Shown here in pieces: positions 22,906 to 34,800 of a stretch of DNA of 64,000 bases; position 1 is the first letter of the stretch, and each line of letters begins with the position of its first letter. Both the position numbers and the translations under genes were made by a program. The notes under the pieces are model-generated. The model searched no databases. It was given only the letters and a program-made list of their open reading frames with translations, and was not told the DNA's origin. The DNA is from Cyathus striatus (lineage: Eukaryota > Basidiomycota > Agaricomycetes > Agaricales > Nidulariaceae). The stretch is from positions 6,944,001-7,008,000 of the forward strand of contig JAOVFP010000001.1 of NCBI GenBank assembly GCA_025738555.1, read 5' to 3'.

Positions 22906-24599
22906 ACATGCGAAAGAGGGTGATAGTAAGGACACAGACCCCAGTTTTATGACGAAGGCTATCATTGTGCGTGTGGTGGAAGTGTCACCTCTAGTTAAAC
23001 TTGGAGTGAAAGAGGGATCAAGGATTGAGGGTCGAAGAAGACAATGTAGGATGGATCAGGGCTAGCTCTCGACCTAGATGACAGACACTCACTGCTCCTT
23101 CACATGTACGCGTGAGGTGAATGGCATCGTCACGCATATTCAACCAGGACACATCTTTATCATCCACCCCTCCTAGCTCATACATGCTCCTCGGTGCCTT
23201 ACACACAATGATAACCACAACAACAACCACAACCACAACCACCCTACGACTCTTGCCACTAAGAGTACGAAGGCAGGATTGTTACCTTCACTGCACGAGT
23301 TTCCTCTGACACCTGTATCGTCTCCATTCTATGCTCCTCTTGCAACTCCTACACTTCAAGTACTTGTGCAAGACCCGGCTTCTGCCCCTTCTCTGCTCCA
23401 TATGCTACAATGAGCACTGAGGCCCACGAGGACTGAAACATGCATTGGAGTGCATAGGATTGCAATGTGGGTTGTGGTTGTTGTGCCGTGCAGGATTTGT
23501 CGGAGTTATTGATCAAGTTGGAGCGGAAGGGGGTGGAGGCTTGGAAGTCAGGATGGCTCATGAAGCATATGTCAATGTTGTGCCTATTCGGCAAGGTAGG
23601 CTCATGGTCGCTGAAGCTTATATCTTCAATTCTCACAACACTTCTAACATTCTACATGGGCTCGATTGTCTTCACCTCTTCCTAGGCTTATGAAGAGACC
23701 GTATGATAGCCCCTACTCCCTTCAAAATGGCTTTTCTTATCGTCTCCGATTACTTTCAATGCTATTAGACCCTGGACTGAGAAGCAAAGCTAGGAGGGTA
23801 GATTGCCTTTGGACACAGTTAAGGATCTAGATGATGTAGAATGCCGGGTCTATAACAGATGCATGCCTTGAGTCTTGTTCAGAGAGTCTATTTGATAGCG
23901 CTCGCTATACTTCGCTCAGTGCTGGATTCTGCAGTGGGATTAGATTTAAGAATAGATGCTGGATGGTTCAACTTGTGCTCACTTGTGCGTGATGCGTTAT
24001 GATACGTTTGGAAGGGAGTACAGTTGCTCAGCGTTGGGAGATCTTTTACACTGGTAGTCTGGTAGGCTCAACCACCCCTGTTGCGTGCGGATCATAACTA
24101 ATTTGAAGTTGTCATAGTAGAACCATCACTGTTGTTGAAGGATAAATTTCATTTTGCCCTTGTATCATTCGACAGAGAGGAAGAACCAATTCCTTATGAC
24201 TGTTTAGCGTACGCTAGCCTTTTGAGCAAGGGTTATGGGATGATTTCTAATCATGAAACATCTTCCTGCCTTCATGTCCGGCTTCTGCTCCTATAGGGAT
24301 GAGAGAAGTAAGATTCTTCAGTGAATCTATTACTGCAATGTGACCTAGCAGCATGCCCGCAGGATTGAGCTGAGGATGTAATGAGTCAGGGAGACAATGT
24401 ATGTCCGTTTGCATTGGCAACCACATTTCTCTGTAAAACCAATGTCCACTCCTTCTGCTGCCCCACGATTGATCTAGGGGGCATATGTTTGTGGTTTGAG
24501 CATCATCTCTGGGCTGCATGAAGCTGTAGGCAAGTCCATCTGTTCTTTCATGAGTTGAAATGGTTCTCTATGTCTTGGTGCATCACTCTACCATATACT

Positions 24600-24850
24600 C
24601 CTTTGCTCCTTGAAGCTTCCTTCTAACTGTAACTATCTTATAGTAATCGACGTCTCAGGCATAACCTGTGCCCCCTGCCATTTTACGACTGGAGTAGCTG
24701 TCTCTTCAATGCACACTACCCCTGCGCCGCTTCCAACATTGATACTATCATGTTTAAAACACTCATCACAGTAATCGCTTCTTGGCTTCAATCGGCCTCA
24801 GCCTATTATGTGGTGCTGTCCCCTCTCTCTGCACCTCTGCACCTACAATG
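24600..24850. repeat. Diverged direct repeat, copy 2 (copy 1 at 22620-22905)
   Basis: See the matching landmarks in copy 1. The copies are clearly related but much diverged, so the duplication is old compared with the 31.8/44.6 kb pair. Confidence 0.6.
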
Positions 24851-25977
24851 ATGTCCTGCAAAGGAGGGTGAGTTGATCAAGGGTCTCGGTATATGCATAA
24901 CAACAACAACAACAACAACCACTCTGTGTCCATGATCACAAAGATCACGAAGAATACTGTGGAAGAAGATTTCCGGTCGAAGGAAGTTCTTGAACAAAGA
25001 ACTTGCGAGCAGATAGTGCATCCATCTATCCTCAGGTCCTAGTGAGGTACATTGAGAAGTGAAGAAGGGGGGAAGAGTAACCTGTATTTCAAGGAGTGTC
25101 GAGTACTGTACTTAAATAGGTACAGAAAAATGTAAATGAGCTGAGTATTAAAAATTGACATGAGGCTGATTCTACGGTACAGGCAGAATGCCTGCTCTAC
25201 AATACACACAAACCAGCAAGTTCTTTTCACCACATGTATATCAGGTGTTACCTCTAGGCCAGGCTCTGACTAACCACTTCTATGGCTTCATGTTGAGCGT
25301 TCCCGGAGCCCAGACTCATCTCCACATCAGCAAGTACTGATTATACTACACAGTGCTACAGTAGTACTACAGAGCATTGTATAATGCCATAGCACCATAA
25401 CAAAGGTGTTCATTTATGTAGTACTACAGAGTTATCACTACATGCTATCAAGCACTACAGAGACATGGTAGCATGCTATGGAGTGCTATACAACACTGTG
25501 GTGGCTTGGCAGTATGCTATGGAAGCTTTAGAATATCCAGGATTACAGCAGGTCCTGTAGGATTTCCTTGGGATTCTAATACCTCAGCCAATAGCATCAC
25601 TCCTTCAGTTATATAAATAAATATATATATATATTAAGTAATTTTAATAGATACAGGGTAAATAATAATAATCTTCAATACCATACACCCCAACTCATGC
25701 AACACCAAAAAACAATCATGAGCCACCCCCATAGCTACCCCTCAACACATTCCCCCCCTCAGTGCATTCCTGCTCCCTCATGTTACATATAGCTCCTTGG
25801 CACAACCATACAGCCCTCAGTACCCTCTCCTCACACATCTTCTCAACGCTGTTAACCTAAAGCGATATCAGAACAACATCATAAACAGGAAGAAAGATCA
25901 TGTACACCGAGCTCAACATTTGTTGAGAAGAAGTCAACACCCTGAGCCTCAAAGAGAGGGCTGTTCACGAAGGTGGG

Positions 25978-26745
25978 TGTGATAACCTAGTCACAGCCTT
26001 ACCCAACTGGCTCTGACTGAGGGCAACAATAGTAGCACTGGTGTGACTACCAATGATGGTGATGGGGGTGCTGGGGGGCTCTGTCTCAACAATGGAAGAG
26101 AGGAACTTGGCAGTGCAAAGGACATTCACAACTTTGGGGCTCTCTCATGCCAGGGAAGGAAGGTACGTGTTCATTGCTACCACAGAGGCGCCGAAACTGA
26201 CATTGGCCACTATTGCAAGGAGGGCCGAGAGGTACCATACTGGTGAAGAGGAGGGGAGGAGGAATATGGTTGCGGAAAAGGCACCAGTAAGCGCAAAGAA
26301 GAGAAGGAGGGCTTTGCGGTGTGGTGCTATACATGAAGTATAGGTAAACGGGCAAAGAGACAATAGAACAAAGGAGACATACAGTGGTCTGTGATTCCAC
26401 CCATTGAGATCACCATTAGCGCTTGAAGGGCCATGGATATTGAATATACATAAAGACTATACATGTCCTCAGTACCCTCACACAACTTCTACTGAGCAAA
26501 GAACACACCTAAAGCTGGTGATGTCTATCCACGCCCATCCAATTTTCACCACACACCTCGCCTTGTCTGCTAGCATACTTGCTGCTCTGGTGGCAACAGC
26601 AGTTCCATTGGCCAGAATAGCTTTCACTGGAGAGCAAGGTATCATTTTGTCAGGCAATAAGAACCCATTGTCATGGGCAAACTGTTCTAAGCAAATGGGG
26701 AGGAAGAGAGTCAAGGAGACTATGACGAACACTTCACTGCAGTAA
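25978..26745 (-). pseudogene. Captured fragment of an ATG22-like (MFS) vacuolar transporter
   Basis: Minus-strand exons read EVFVIVSLTLFLPICLEQFA..DNGFLLPDK, then, after a 52-nt intron (26508-26457), LYVYSISMALQALMVISMGG, then, after a 56-nt intron (26382-26327), SPHRKALLLFFALTGAFSAT, WYLSALLAIVANVSFGASVV and AMNTYLPSLA. An in-frame TGA (26147-26145) follows, where an Arg codon (CGA) is expected before ESP. It continues to an [18 protein letters not shown] motif. These match the first membrane helices of fungal ATG22, which exports amino acids from the vacuole after autophagy. The true N-terminus and all later helices are absent. Both introns keep GT..AG, so the piece was taken as genomic DNA rather than as a spliced retrocopy. 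It is unlikely to give a working transporter. Confidence 0.75.
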
Positions 26746-26854
26746 CATGAACGTTGTGAGTAGAAGAATAAGTGCAGCAAAAGACGGAACAGACCTCACA
26801 ATTGTTGATGCAAGAGACAGTCTCGTGACACTCTCAGCTGTTATGTAACATAGT

Positions 26855-26990
26855 GTCTACCCACGGGTAACCCGTGACCCGTGACACCTGTTGTCATTGA
26901 CACCCATGGGTAAACGAGTACGGGTTTTAACAGGTACGGGTGTGGGTCAGTATCAATCCACCCACAGGTTACCCGTGCAGTTCCCTAGCA
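26855..26990. repeat. Palindromic ACGGGTAACCCGT-type repeat cluster
   Basis: CACGGGTAACCCGTGACCCGTGACACC.. and related ACGGGT/ACCCGT words lie in both orientations over about 130 bp. The cluster could fold into cruciforms and looks like the subterminal arm of a small element; no partner arm was found. Confidence 0.6.
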
Positions 26991-27335
26991 CTACTAATGG
27001 AGCAGAGAGTTGAACTTTAAGTAATATGTAGCAGATTTGTGGGTATTACCAACTATGTACAAGCTTCAACTATTAAATTTAATAGTGCTGTATAATACTA
27101 CATATCATACTAGGTAGATTGCAGATCATTACAGAGCACTTGATGTTGAACTGTATAAAATTACATAGTGTACTACTTACATTGTAAATTATTGCATAGC
27201 ACTTGGAAACTGTATAGTACTTTATAGCATACTAATTACATTATATATTGCTACAGATTTCTCATAAATTGTAGAGAGCTATACAGCACAATAATTACAT
27301 TACAGAGTGCTACAAACTACTATACAGTGACTTTG

Positions 27336-28178
27336 GCTAATTTGAAAAGTTATACATGTTACAAGGATTCATATACATACTATAGTATGCTATATGCAAA
27401 AAACCAGTGCTTGCTGATGCAGCAGCATCTCCTGGGCATCCCATAGGATGAGACCTGCGAAGGCTGTTGAGAAGGGTTTTGGTGGTGTGTGTAGGACCAT
27501 ACTGGTGGAAGTCAATTTTCTTGTTTAAGTTGTAGCGGAATAGGGAGGGTGACAGGAGATTCGAGAACGAGGAAGACGTAATACTCAGAATTCTTCGCAC
27601 ACCGATGTTTGTCTTATTCTCTCTGCACATTATATATTAATTAGATGACGACATTACGTCTTATCTAACTAAGCTTATATTATGTCATAAAAACCTGATT
27701 TACCATACAATGGATTGAAGTGTGTTGTAAGGCCTTAAGGCACCAACCACCACACAAGGCATATTGTTGAACACAGATCCTTAAGCATTATTAGCAGGCT
27801 TGGTAGAGAGCCTTATTATGCAATTTAGGAAGTGAGCAGTCTTATAACATACTCACACCATTAAATGGCTTGTAAGGTCATGTAGGAACCGTCCGAAAAA
27901 GTACTTAATTTTACCTTCAAATTTTATTTTATTTATAAAGGTTTAAAGATAAGATAGAAATATTTCAATTCTATTCGAAGTTGATACAAACTACCATCGG
28001 AAAATTAAGGAATTGTAAGTAATAAGTACTACTAATACTACGGTTGGTGTGTTCACTACATGTTAGGAACCACCTACCGCGAATTACTTACCTTTATATG
28101 ATTTACTTACAGGTTACTACTACTCTACTAAGTTAAGTCTTGATGCAACAACGGTGAAAAGTTGTCGCCCTTTTACAG
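27336..28178. other. Intergenic, nothing recognised
   Basis: Sequence between two repeat-armed elements. A minus-strand 97-residue ORF (27630-27337) is Ser/Arg/Tyr-rich without recognisable similarity. No repeats. Confidence 0.35.
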
Positions 28179-28429
28179 TACTTTCCACACACCCACCTAT
28201 ACACGTGTACTCCACGTGTAGTACACATTTCCATGTGAAGTTCACATGGAATCCACATATCTGGAAAAAAGTACACATTTTCCATGTGTAATTCACATGG
28301 AACCATGTGGAGTACACATGGATTCCACCTTTCTTATAACTTGATGAAAATAACAGTTGAAAGGTGTACTGTGTACTTTTCTAAGTGGATTCCATGTGGA
28401 CTACACATGGAGTGCTTGTTGTTGTCCTG

Positions 28430-28665
28430 CCATACCTACCCTCCATGCTTGTTGTTTCCCATCTTTCCCACTCTCCATGCACATTATTCCCCCCTGTTCC
28501 CACCCTCCATGCATGTCATTCCTTGCTATTCCCACTCTCCATGTGTGTTGTTCCTCCCTGTTCCTGCCCTCCATGCATATTGTTTCTTGCTATTCCCACC
28601 CTTCATATGTGTCATTCCCCTCTGTTCCCACCCTCCATGTATATCATTTCCTGTCATTCTTGAAA
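28430..28665. repeat. Imperfect CCCTCCATGCA..TTCCC repeat of about 36 bp
   Basis: Six to seven imperfect units containing CCACCCTCCATGCATGTCAT or variants followed by TTCC(C/T)..CTATTCCC. All three plus-strand frames stay open for about 90-100 codons because of the repeat; not considered coding. Confidence 0.75.
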
Positions 28666-28789
28666 TGATTGCAGTTGTTACACTTGTCCCACAGTATCAG
28701 TGTCACATGTTGTCACACTTGTCACAGTGTCACACTTGTCCCTCATGTTACAGTCATCCCACTATGTTACACTTGATGCATAGTGTCAC

Positions 28790-29520
28790 ACTCAATGCAT
28801 GGTGTCACACTTGATGTGCAGTGTCATGCTTGATGCAGTGTCACACTTGATGCATGGTGTCACACTCGATGCATGGTGTCACACTCGATGCACAGTGTCA
28901 CACTCGACGCACGGTGTCACACTTGACGCACAATATCACACTCAATGCATGGTGTCACACTTGACACATGGTGTCACACTTGACACATGGTGTCACACTT
29001 GACACATGGTGTCACACTTGACACATGGTGTCACACTTGACACATGGTGTCACACTTGACACACAGTGTCACACTTGACACATGGTGTCACACTTGACAC
29101 ATGGTGTCACACTTGACACATGGTGTCACACTTGACACATGGTGTCACACTTGACACACAGTGTCACACTTGACACATGGTGTCACACTTGACACACAGT
29201 GTCACACTTGACACACAGTGTCACACTTGATGCACGGTGTCACGCTTGATGCACAGTGTCACGCTTGATGCACGGTGTCACGCTTGATGCACAGTGTCAC
29301 GCTTGTTGCACGGTGTCACACTTGATGCACAGTGTCACACTTGATGCACAGTGTCACGCTTGATGCACAGTGTCACGCTTGATGCACAGTGTCACGCTTG
29401 ATGCACAGTGTCACGCTTGATGCACAGTGTCACGCTTGATGCACAGTGTCACGCTTGATGCATGGTGTCACGCTTGATGCACAGTGTCACACTTGATGCA
29501 TGGTGTCACACTTAACACAC
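28790..29520. repeat. 19-bp GTGTCACxCTTGAxxCAxG tandem array, about 38 copies
   Basis: The period is exactly 19 bp. Units range from GTGTCACGCTTGATGCACG (CpG kept) to GTGTCACACTTGACACATG (each possible CpG replaced by CA or TG), so the array is a mosaic of CpG decay states. CpG-poor units cluster in the middle-left (about 28960-29210) and CpG-bearing units on the right (29230-29480). Flanking sequence (28680-28790, 29520-29740) has looser TGTCACA motifs. Confidence 0.9.
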
Positions 29521-30115
29521 TCAACATATGATATCACACTTGTCACACACTTGTCACACTCAATACACATTTGTCACATGTAATGCACAGTGTCACACAT
29601 ATCCTGTCATGTCACAGTCATTCCACCATGTTGCAGCTGTCACACTTGTCACACTTATTGTAGCTATCACATTTGTCCCCTGTCACAGTGTGTGACAACT
29701 GTGACATGGTGAGACAAGTGTGACAATGTGATGACAGTGGGAAAAGTGCCATAACTACAAGTGTGACATTGTGACAATCCTTTGTGTCATTATGCTAAAA
29801 CATTCATTTTTGTTGTGGTAGTGGTGAGTAAGTGTATTATAAGTAACTACAATGTGTAGTGTACAAGTGTAACTAGTTCATGTGTATTCCTTGTGAACTT
29901 CACTTTGCAATTCCATGTGGAATTTTGATATTTCACCCCTACATGTGCACTACATGTGTACTTCATGTGTACAAAATTCGCAAATTTGAATAGAAATTTG
30001 CTGATTTGAATACATTTGAGGTGGAGTGTAGTACATATGAAGTACATGTGAAGTACACATGAACAGGTGGAATTCACGTGGATTCCATGTGTAACAGGGG
30101 GCGAGCGTAAAGTGC

Positions 30116-31821
30116 TCCCCTTTTATGTGTTTTGGGTGGGTTCCTTAGTCAGCTTAGAACCAGATCTTGTGCAGTCTGGACTCGGGGCAAATGGTTCCGG
30201 GGCCAAATGAATACTTTACCCTGGCCAATCTAGACTGAGTCATTGTCAGTCTACATCCTCATACATGTGACGGTCAGTTTTTAATAACATACATCATATC
30301 AGAGTTATACAAGAGTCGAAAAAAAATGAAGTAAGATGAGCTCTTGAAAATGAACAATGAGCGGTAATACCTTAACATTGAAAGATAGCATTAAGATTAT
30401 GAAAGTCTCAAAACGAATTACATTACACCCGGCTGTCATTAAAGGCTCGGAAAAGCAACCCATATCTTAAAGTGCCTTGTAGTTGTATGGTAATTGCTTT
30501 GCTGAAGTCTTGCAATTATCTTAAAACACATTGTGGTGAGATTAAAGGCTTAATGTCTTGCAAGATGATTTCGGTTTTCATGACATTTTCTCCAATGCCG
30601 ATGTTATCAACTCTTCGTAACCTCTTAGATCTCTCTGTTCCTCTGCGTACGAAGGGGCCTGCACAATAGACAGAGCTACACAGAGGAATGGAATGTGCGT
30701 GCATGACAGCTATTCAAGGTTCTCCTTTTATCCTCTTCAATCCCTCTGGTCGTTGCGAGACTGGTACTGGGTAAGAGAAGCTAGTTTTTCGTTGGATGCT
30801 GCTTTCCCGTATCTTACCACACTGCTTCGGGGCGCCGCCGCCGCCGCCCCCCGCCTCGTCTTTGATAGGTAGTCTGAGACTGGCAGAGAATGCTGCTGTT
30901 ATTAATATTCGGTTACAGTACCCCTTCATACTGTGCTCCGTCCTCATTGTCGATCTGTGTGTCCTCGTTTAAGGGCATTCAGAGCATTCATAACCTCCTC
31001 CGTGTCTTAACTTGTCTTTGATTTTGAGAATTGCAATCTTCGCGGGCCAATGTTCGATCGTTGATGTCCAATAGAACGGGTCGCGTACTGGTGGTTTATT
31101 ATTGTGAATTTGAGGTATGCACAGGTAGTTGAACTCGACACCGGCAGTATGTACCTTTTGTTGTAGTCGCAGTTAACCCAATAATGTGTAATTTTGATGT
31201 TGAAATTTGGTCTATATCGGGTTGAAAGGCAAATTAACGGTTTAAACCAAGCTTGAATGTCATACATACCTCGGTTGAACTTAGGTCGTGAGGATCGAGT
31301 GCTGTTTTCGTCTCATCCATGTGCAGAGTGCACTGTGAATTAACCAGTACGTTCTATTTCCGTGGTTATCAATGGTCCGGTGGGTCAGGTCAGTTAAAAT
31401 TGTGTCGTGTGTAGCAAGTGTGCACTGTGTAAGAGGAGCGCATGAAGAAAACATCGATGCGAACGGTCCCAAGTTTCGGTTCATGTGCTTGTGGAAGATC
31501 CTGTTCATAGCTGTTATCGATTTAATCTGCGCATTTCTCTTCGTGGTCGAATGGATTCATATCTAGACATGCTCAATCAGTGGGTGCGCGCTTCACTTTG
31601 TAAATCTGTCAGTGTTAGCGGTTGATATGATAAGATGTGTATCACATGATGCGTGTGAAATTTGAATTCAACGTTCCGAACTTCTGGCGCTGTTCCGATT
31701 CGACCTCTCGTCGCTCGTATGCCAACCACAACATCCCGACTACGTTGACCTTCACCGTCCCAATTCTGCTACTCGCTTTAGGTCCCATGATCCCAAAGCT
31801 CGTGTTCCCATGCTGAACGCT
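30116..31821. other. CpG-normal intergenic block, nothing recognised
   Basis: CpG content rises from the right end of the TIR element. There is a (GCC)n stretch at 30830-30850. A plus-strand 65-residue ORF (30472-30669) and minus-strand ORFs (30947-30714, 30704-30516) have no recognisable similarity. 31.33-31.58 kb is related to 21.91-22.12 kb. Confidence 0.4.
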
Positions 31822-34800
31822 GGTGAATGTCAAGTATAGGTTCATACCAAGCCTGTAAGTATACTCCATCAAGGTCAATTACACGTCCTAAACTACCCTA
31901 GGAGACTACCTTAGGCACAGTATTCACGTTTTCAACCAGGAATGTATGTTTTTGCAGTAGCGTGACCTTCATGTCAGTGTGCATTGCATCCTCACGTCCT
32001 GATTGGGATACTGCCTGCAAGTCTGCAGCAGCCTCAACACCCACCTCTGATTCCTTTGTTACAGGAGCTACCAACATACGTATCGCCCACGTTCATGCTC
32101 TCCAATGAACAAGGGATCACAATTATGCAAAGTACGGTGATACCGGGAACACCGCATGGAAGGTTGGAGCAAGGTTGGAGGTAGCTTCAAGTTAGTGAAG
32201 TTGAATATGTGTGGAGGAGGGAGCATCCATGCTAGCGATGATGTTTGGCGCTCTGAGCCAGCTGCTGCTGGGTATATGCATGAGGATAAAGAAACGAGGT
32301 AAGTGCTCAAACTCTTCTGCTGTTCCCCCCGATCTGAATTCGGACCAGGACCAACACAGGCCCGAGGATAGGCTCCATGTCATATGCCATCGTTCTCAGT
32401 CTGAGGAAGCTGCTTTCGCGCAGCGCAGTGCCTGCCCCCAGGAAAACTTCGACTTTCAAAGCAGCACTGGAGCTGAATAGTCGCATTTCATACTTGTGTT
32501 GTTCGTGGACGGACTGGATGGTAACTTGTTGTCCGTCCCCTGAACACGGATTCGACTGTACAGTGTCTACGCTTCGTGCTCACCCACCCTTATGCTCAGT
32601 TTCAGATGCGAGTTCGAGGGTGCCTATGCTGCTGCTGCTGCTGCCTGATATGGGAGGACTCGGAGTGAAGCATCGTGACGATTATATACGCTTCATTGCG
32701 CCGTGCTCTCAAGAGATCGACGTTTGGAACGAAGAGGATTTGGGGATGAAGCGAACATATATCCCATCAAGATCCTATTCCTAGCACCTAGGGACTCTCC
32801 TGCACACTCACCTTCGCAATCCCGCCATCGTTCTTCTCGTTATACGCTGGTGCTTCGATGGCTGTTACAATGCTACATGAAGGTGTCTTACGTTCCATGT
32901 CAACCTCAACGTAGCCTTTGGGCCGTGCGGCGCGGGAATCCTGATGCATATGAAGGGAATGTGGGAGACGAGAAGAATGTACCTGATATGGAGGATGTAG
33001 GGGACGGGGAGGGAATGAGGATGTATGAGACGGAGAAGATGCAGGGAATGGCGAATCAGGACATAGTGGATGATGCGGATAGGGTGTCCCATCCCAGCAG
33101 CATCCTTTGCCCGCTGCTACATAACATCCCCGTTTGCGCTTCCCTCTCGTTTCTTGGTCATGTGTATCTTCAGCTGTTACCATTGCACGACATTAGATGA
33201 CGTCCACTGGCAGAAGCATCATATCCTTGTTAGCTCTCTTTCGTCTACTACCGTTGCATCTTCGCCATACCATCATCTTCCCATTATGAAGCTAGTCAGA
33301 CACCCCACACCAAACGGCAGGGAACGGAAGGGCCCTATTCGTCGTCTACCGCTGGTGTGCTTCCGCCAGTTTGGCTAGCGTCCGCAGGTTCAGTTTGAAG
33401 ATTAAGTTGCGGACACGGTGTTTTTGGTGGACGGTAAGGAAGTTATGGCAGCGTGAGGGTTGACTCAATTGATGTGAGTTATCCATTCCCTTTGTCTTTT
33501 CGATGGTGCTAATGGATTGAGAAAGGTCCCCACTTATCATACCAGGTTTCAGTTGCTATGGGGTGGCTGGTTCTGTGTACTTCAACCCCGCGTAACCCTG
33601 CCACCAGAGACCTCGCCACACTGAAGGGAAACTCGTGCGCTCCAGTTACCATCCCGGACGTCCCTTCAATCTCCCTTTCGCATTTCTTGCTGCGAACGTT
33701 TGGAGAGGTTGGCTGCTTCAGTGGTGGGAGTTTTCGTGGATACAAGTCCTTAAACGTGCCCGTGGTACTACATTTTGTTTAGCACAGCCGAAGGCGAAGG
33801 TGATTTGTATATGAACTTCTTACCCCCAGAATTCCTGTCTTTCGAGCGTATATACAAGAGAGATGTGGAAATACATACACACCCACTCGAACTTCCTAGT
33901 TTCTTCCTCACGCTTCGAACAGGGTTACACTTGTGCTCATCCTTCGACGATAGCAGTGACCTGGTGTGTATTGGAATTGCGGAGGCGACCCTACAATGGC
34001 TGGGGATCTGTGCCCTAGGTTGGCATGGAGAGTGTATCCGAAGTACCGAGGAGGGAGTGCCAATAGATGAGGTGTTGTCGCCGGTTGGTCTAGCACGCAA
34101 AGATGATAGCAGCATGACTATTAGTAGTAACTTACGGGGACCTAGCATCTTGATGTAAAAATGCAAGTACTATAATCATATCAAATGATGAAGCATATAC
34201 AGTCTTCGAATAGATAAACAGTCTGAAGTACAATAGATAACAAAGTTTCAAGGAAGAAGATATCCTCGAAGAGTACATGAAGATTGATAAGGCACACGTT
34301 TGTGGTGGGCGAAGAAGCAAGTTTAGTCGACAAGAACGAGCTGCTTCAGGTCCTCAATGGTATACTAGTGGTGACAAATATCCAGCACTGGGGTTACCAA
34401 GGCTAAGAGGATGGATGACCTTAAAGATGAAAACTTAACATTGAGGAGATGGATATAGATAACGAAATGTGTATGCAGCAACCATTTGTACCGGCGACAC
34501 GACAAGCAATGGAAGCCACTGGCATATACAAAGTAGCACTATGACATGCTAAGGGAGATGGAGAGGTAGCTGCTGAAGAGAACCAGTAATATGTCTTCAG
34601 GGTGACGATCGTGCAGCCTCTACAATTCATGGGAAAGGCGGAGGGTAGGCTATGGCAGTTTCTACCTCGAAGTTGAGTAGATCGAGATATTGAAATGGAC
34701 CAGGTTTGCACTAAAACACAGCCATTGATAATGTCAACACAGCGAAAAAGAAAGACATAAAGTGGACGTACCGGTTCACAGCTCCAGTCTTCACACTCTC

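Larger units (their letters stand above)
18800..25300. other. Gene-free block with normal CpG content
   Basis: About 6.5 kb with only short ORFs, none recognisable. CpG dinucleotides are common here, unlike the CpG-poor DNA on its left; the change falls at about 18.88 kb, within 100 bp of the NACHT-WD40 start codon. Contents include an internal diverged direct repeat (22.6-22.9 and 24.6-24.85 kb), an (ACAACC)n stretch at 23212-23243, an (AAC)n at 24898-24918 and a small hairpin at about 20523 (CGCTATT..AATAGCG). The segment at about 21.91-22.12 kb is related to 31.33-31.58 kb (GTTCTATTTC..GTGGTTATCA, TGGTCGAATGGATTC versions). I read it as an old, decayed repeat or lost gene region. Confidence 0.45.
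25320..27335. mobile_element. Putative element with CTACAGAGTGCTA-type arms carrying an ATG22-like fragment
   Basis: 25320-25560 and 27040-27325 are both rich in variants of TACAGAGTGCTA, TAGTACTACAG and AGTGCTATACA. Between them lie an AT microsatellite (about 25615-25640), an intron-containing fragment of an ATG22-like gene, and a palindromic ACCCGTGACCCGTGAC stretch (26860-26985). The arrangement resembles the other repeat-armed elements of the window, but I could not find a shared terminal motif or target duplication. The boundaries and the name are inference. Confidence 0.45.
28179..30115. mobile_element. TIR element with CCATGTGGAATTCACATGG-type arms and satellite core
   Basis: Left end (read inward) is ACAGTACTTTCCACACACCC and right end is GGAGCACTTTACGCTCGCCC, both variants of the terminal motif seen at 12987-15626 and 57585. 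Just inside, 28200-28420 and 29870-30090 are dense in GTACACATG, TTCACATGGA and TCCACGTGTA palindromic words in both orientations. The core consists of a pyrimidine-rich array (28430-28665) and a 19-bp GTCAC array (28790-29520). No protein-coding gene is seen. Confidence 0.65.

Noticed and set aside
28284..29002. Cys/His/Pro-rich ORFs at 28.3-29.0 kb
   Set aside because: Open in all plus frames through a 36-bp and a 19-bp array; no domain.
32377..34158. ORFs of 100-165 codons in duplicated block A and their partners in block B
   Set aside because: Not conserved in frame between the two copies (different lengths and stops), no recognisable domain; evidence against coding.
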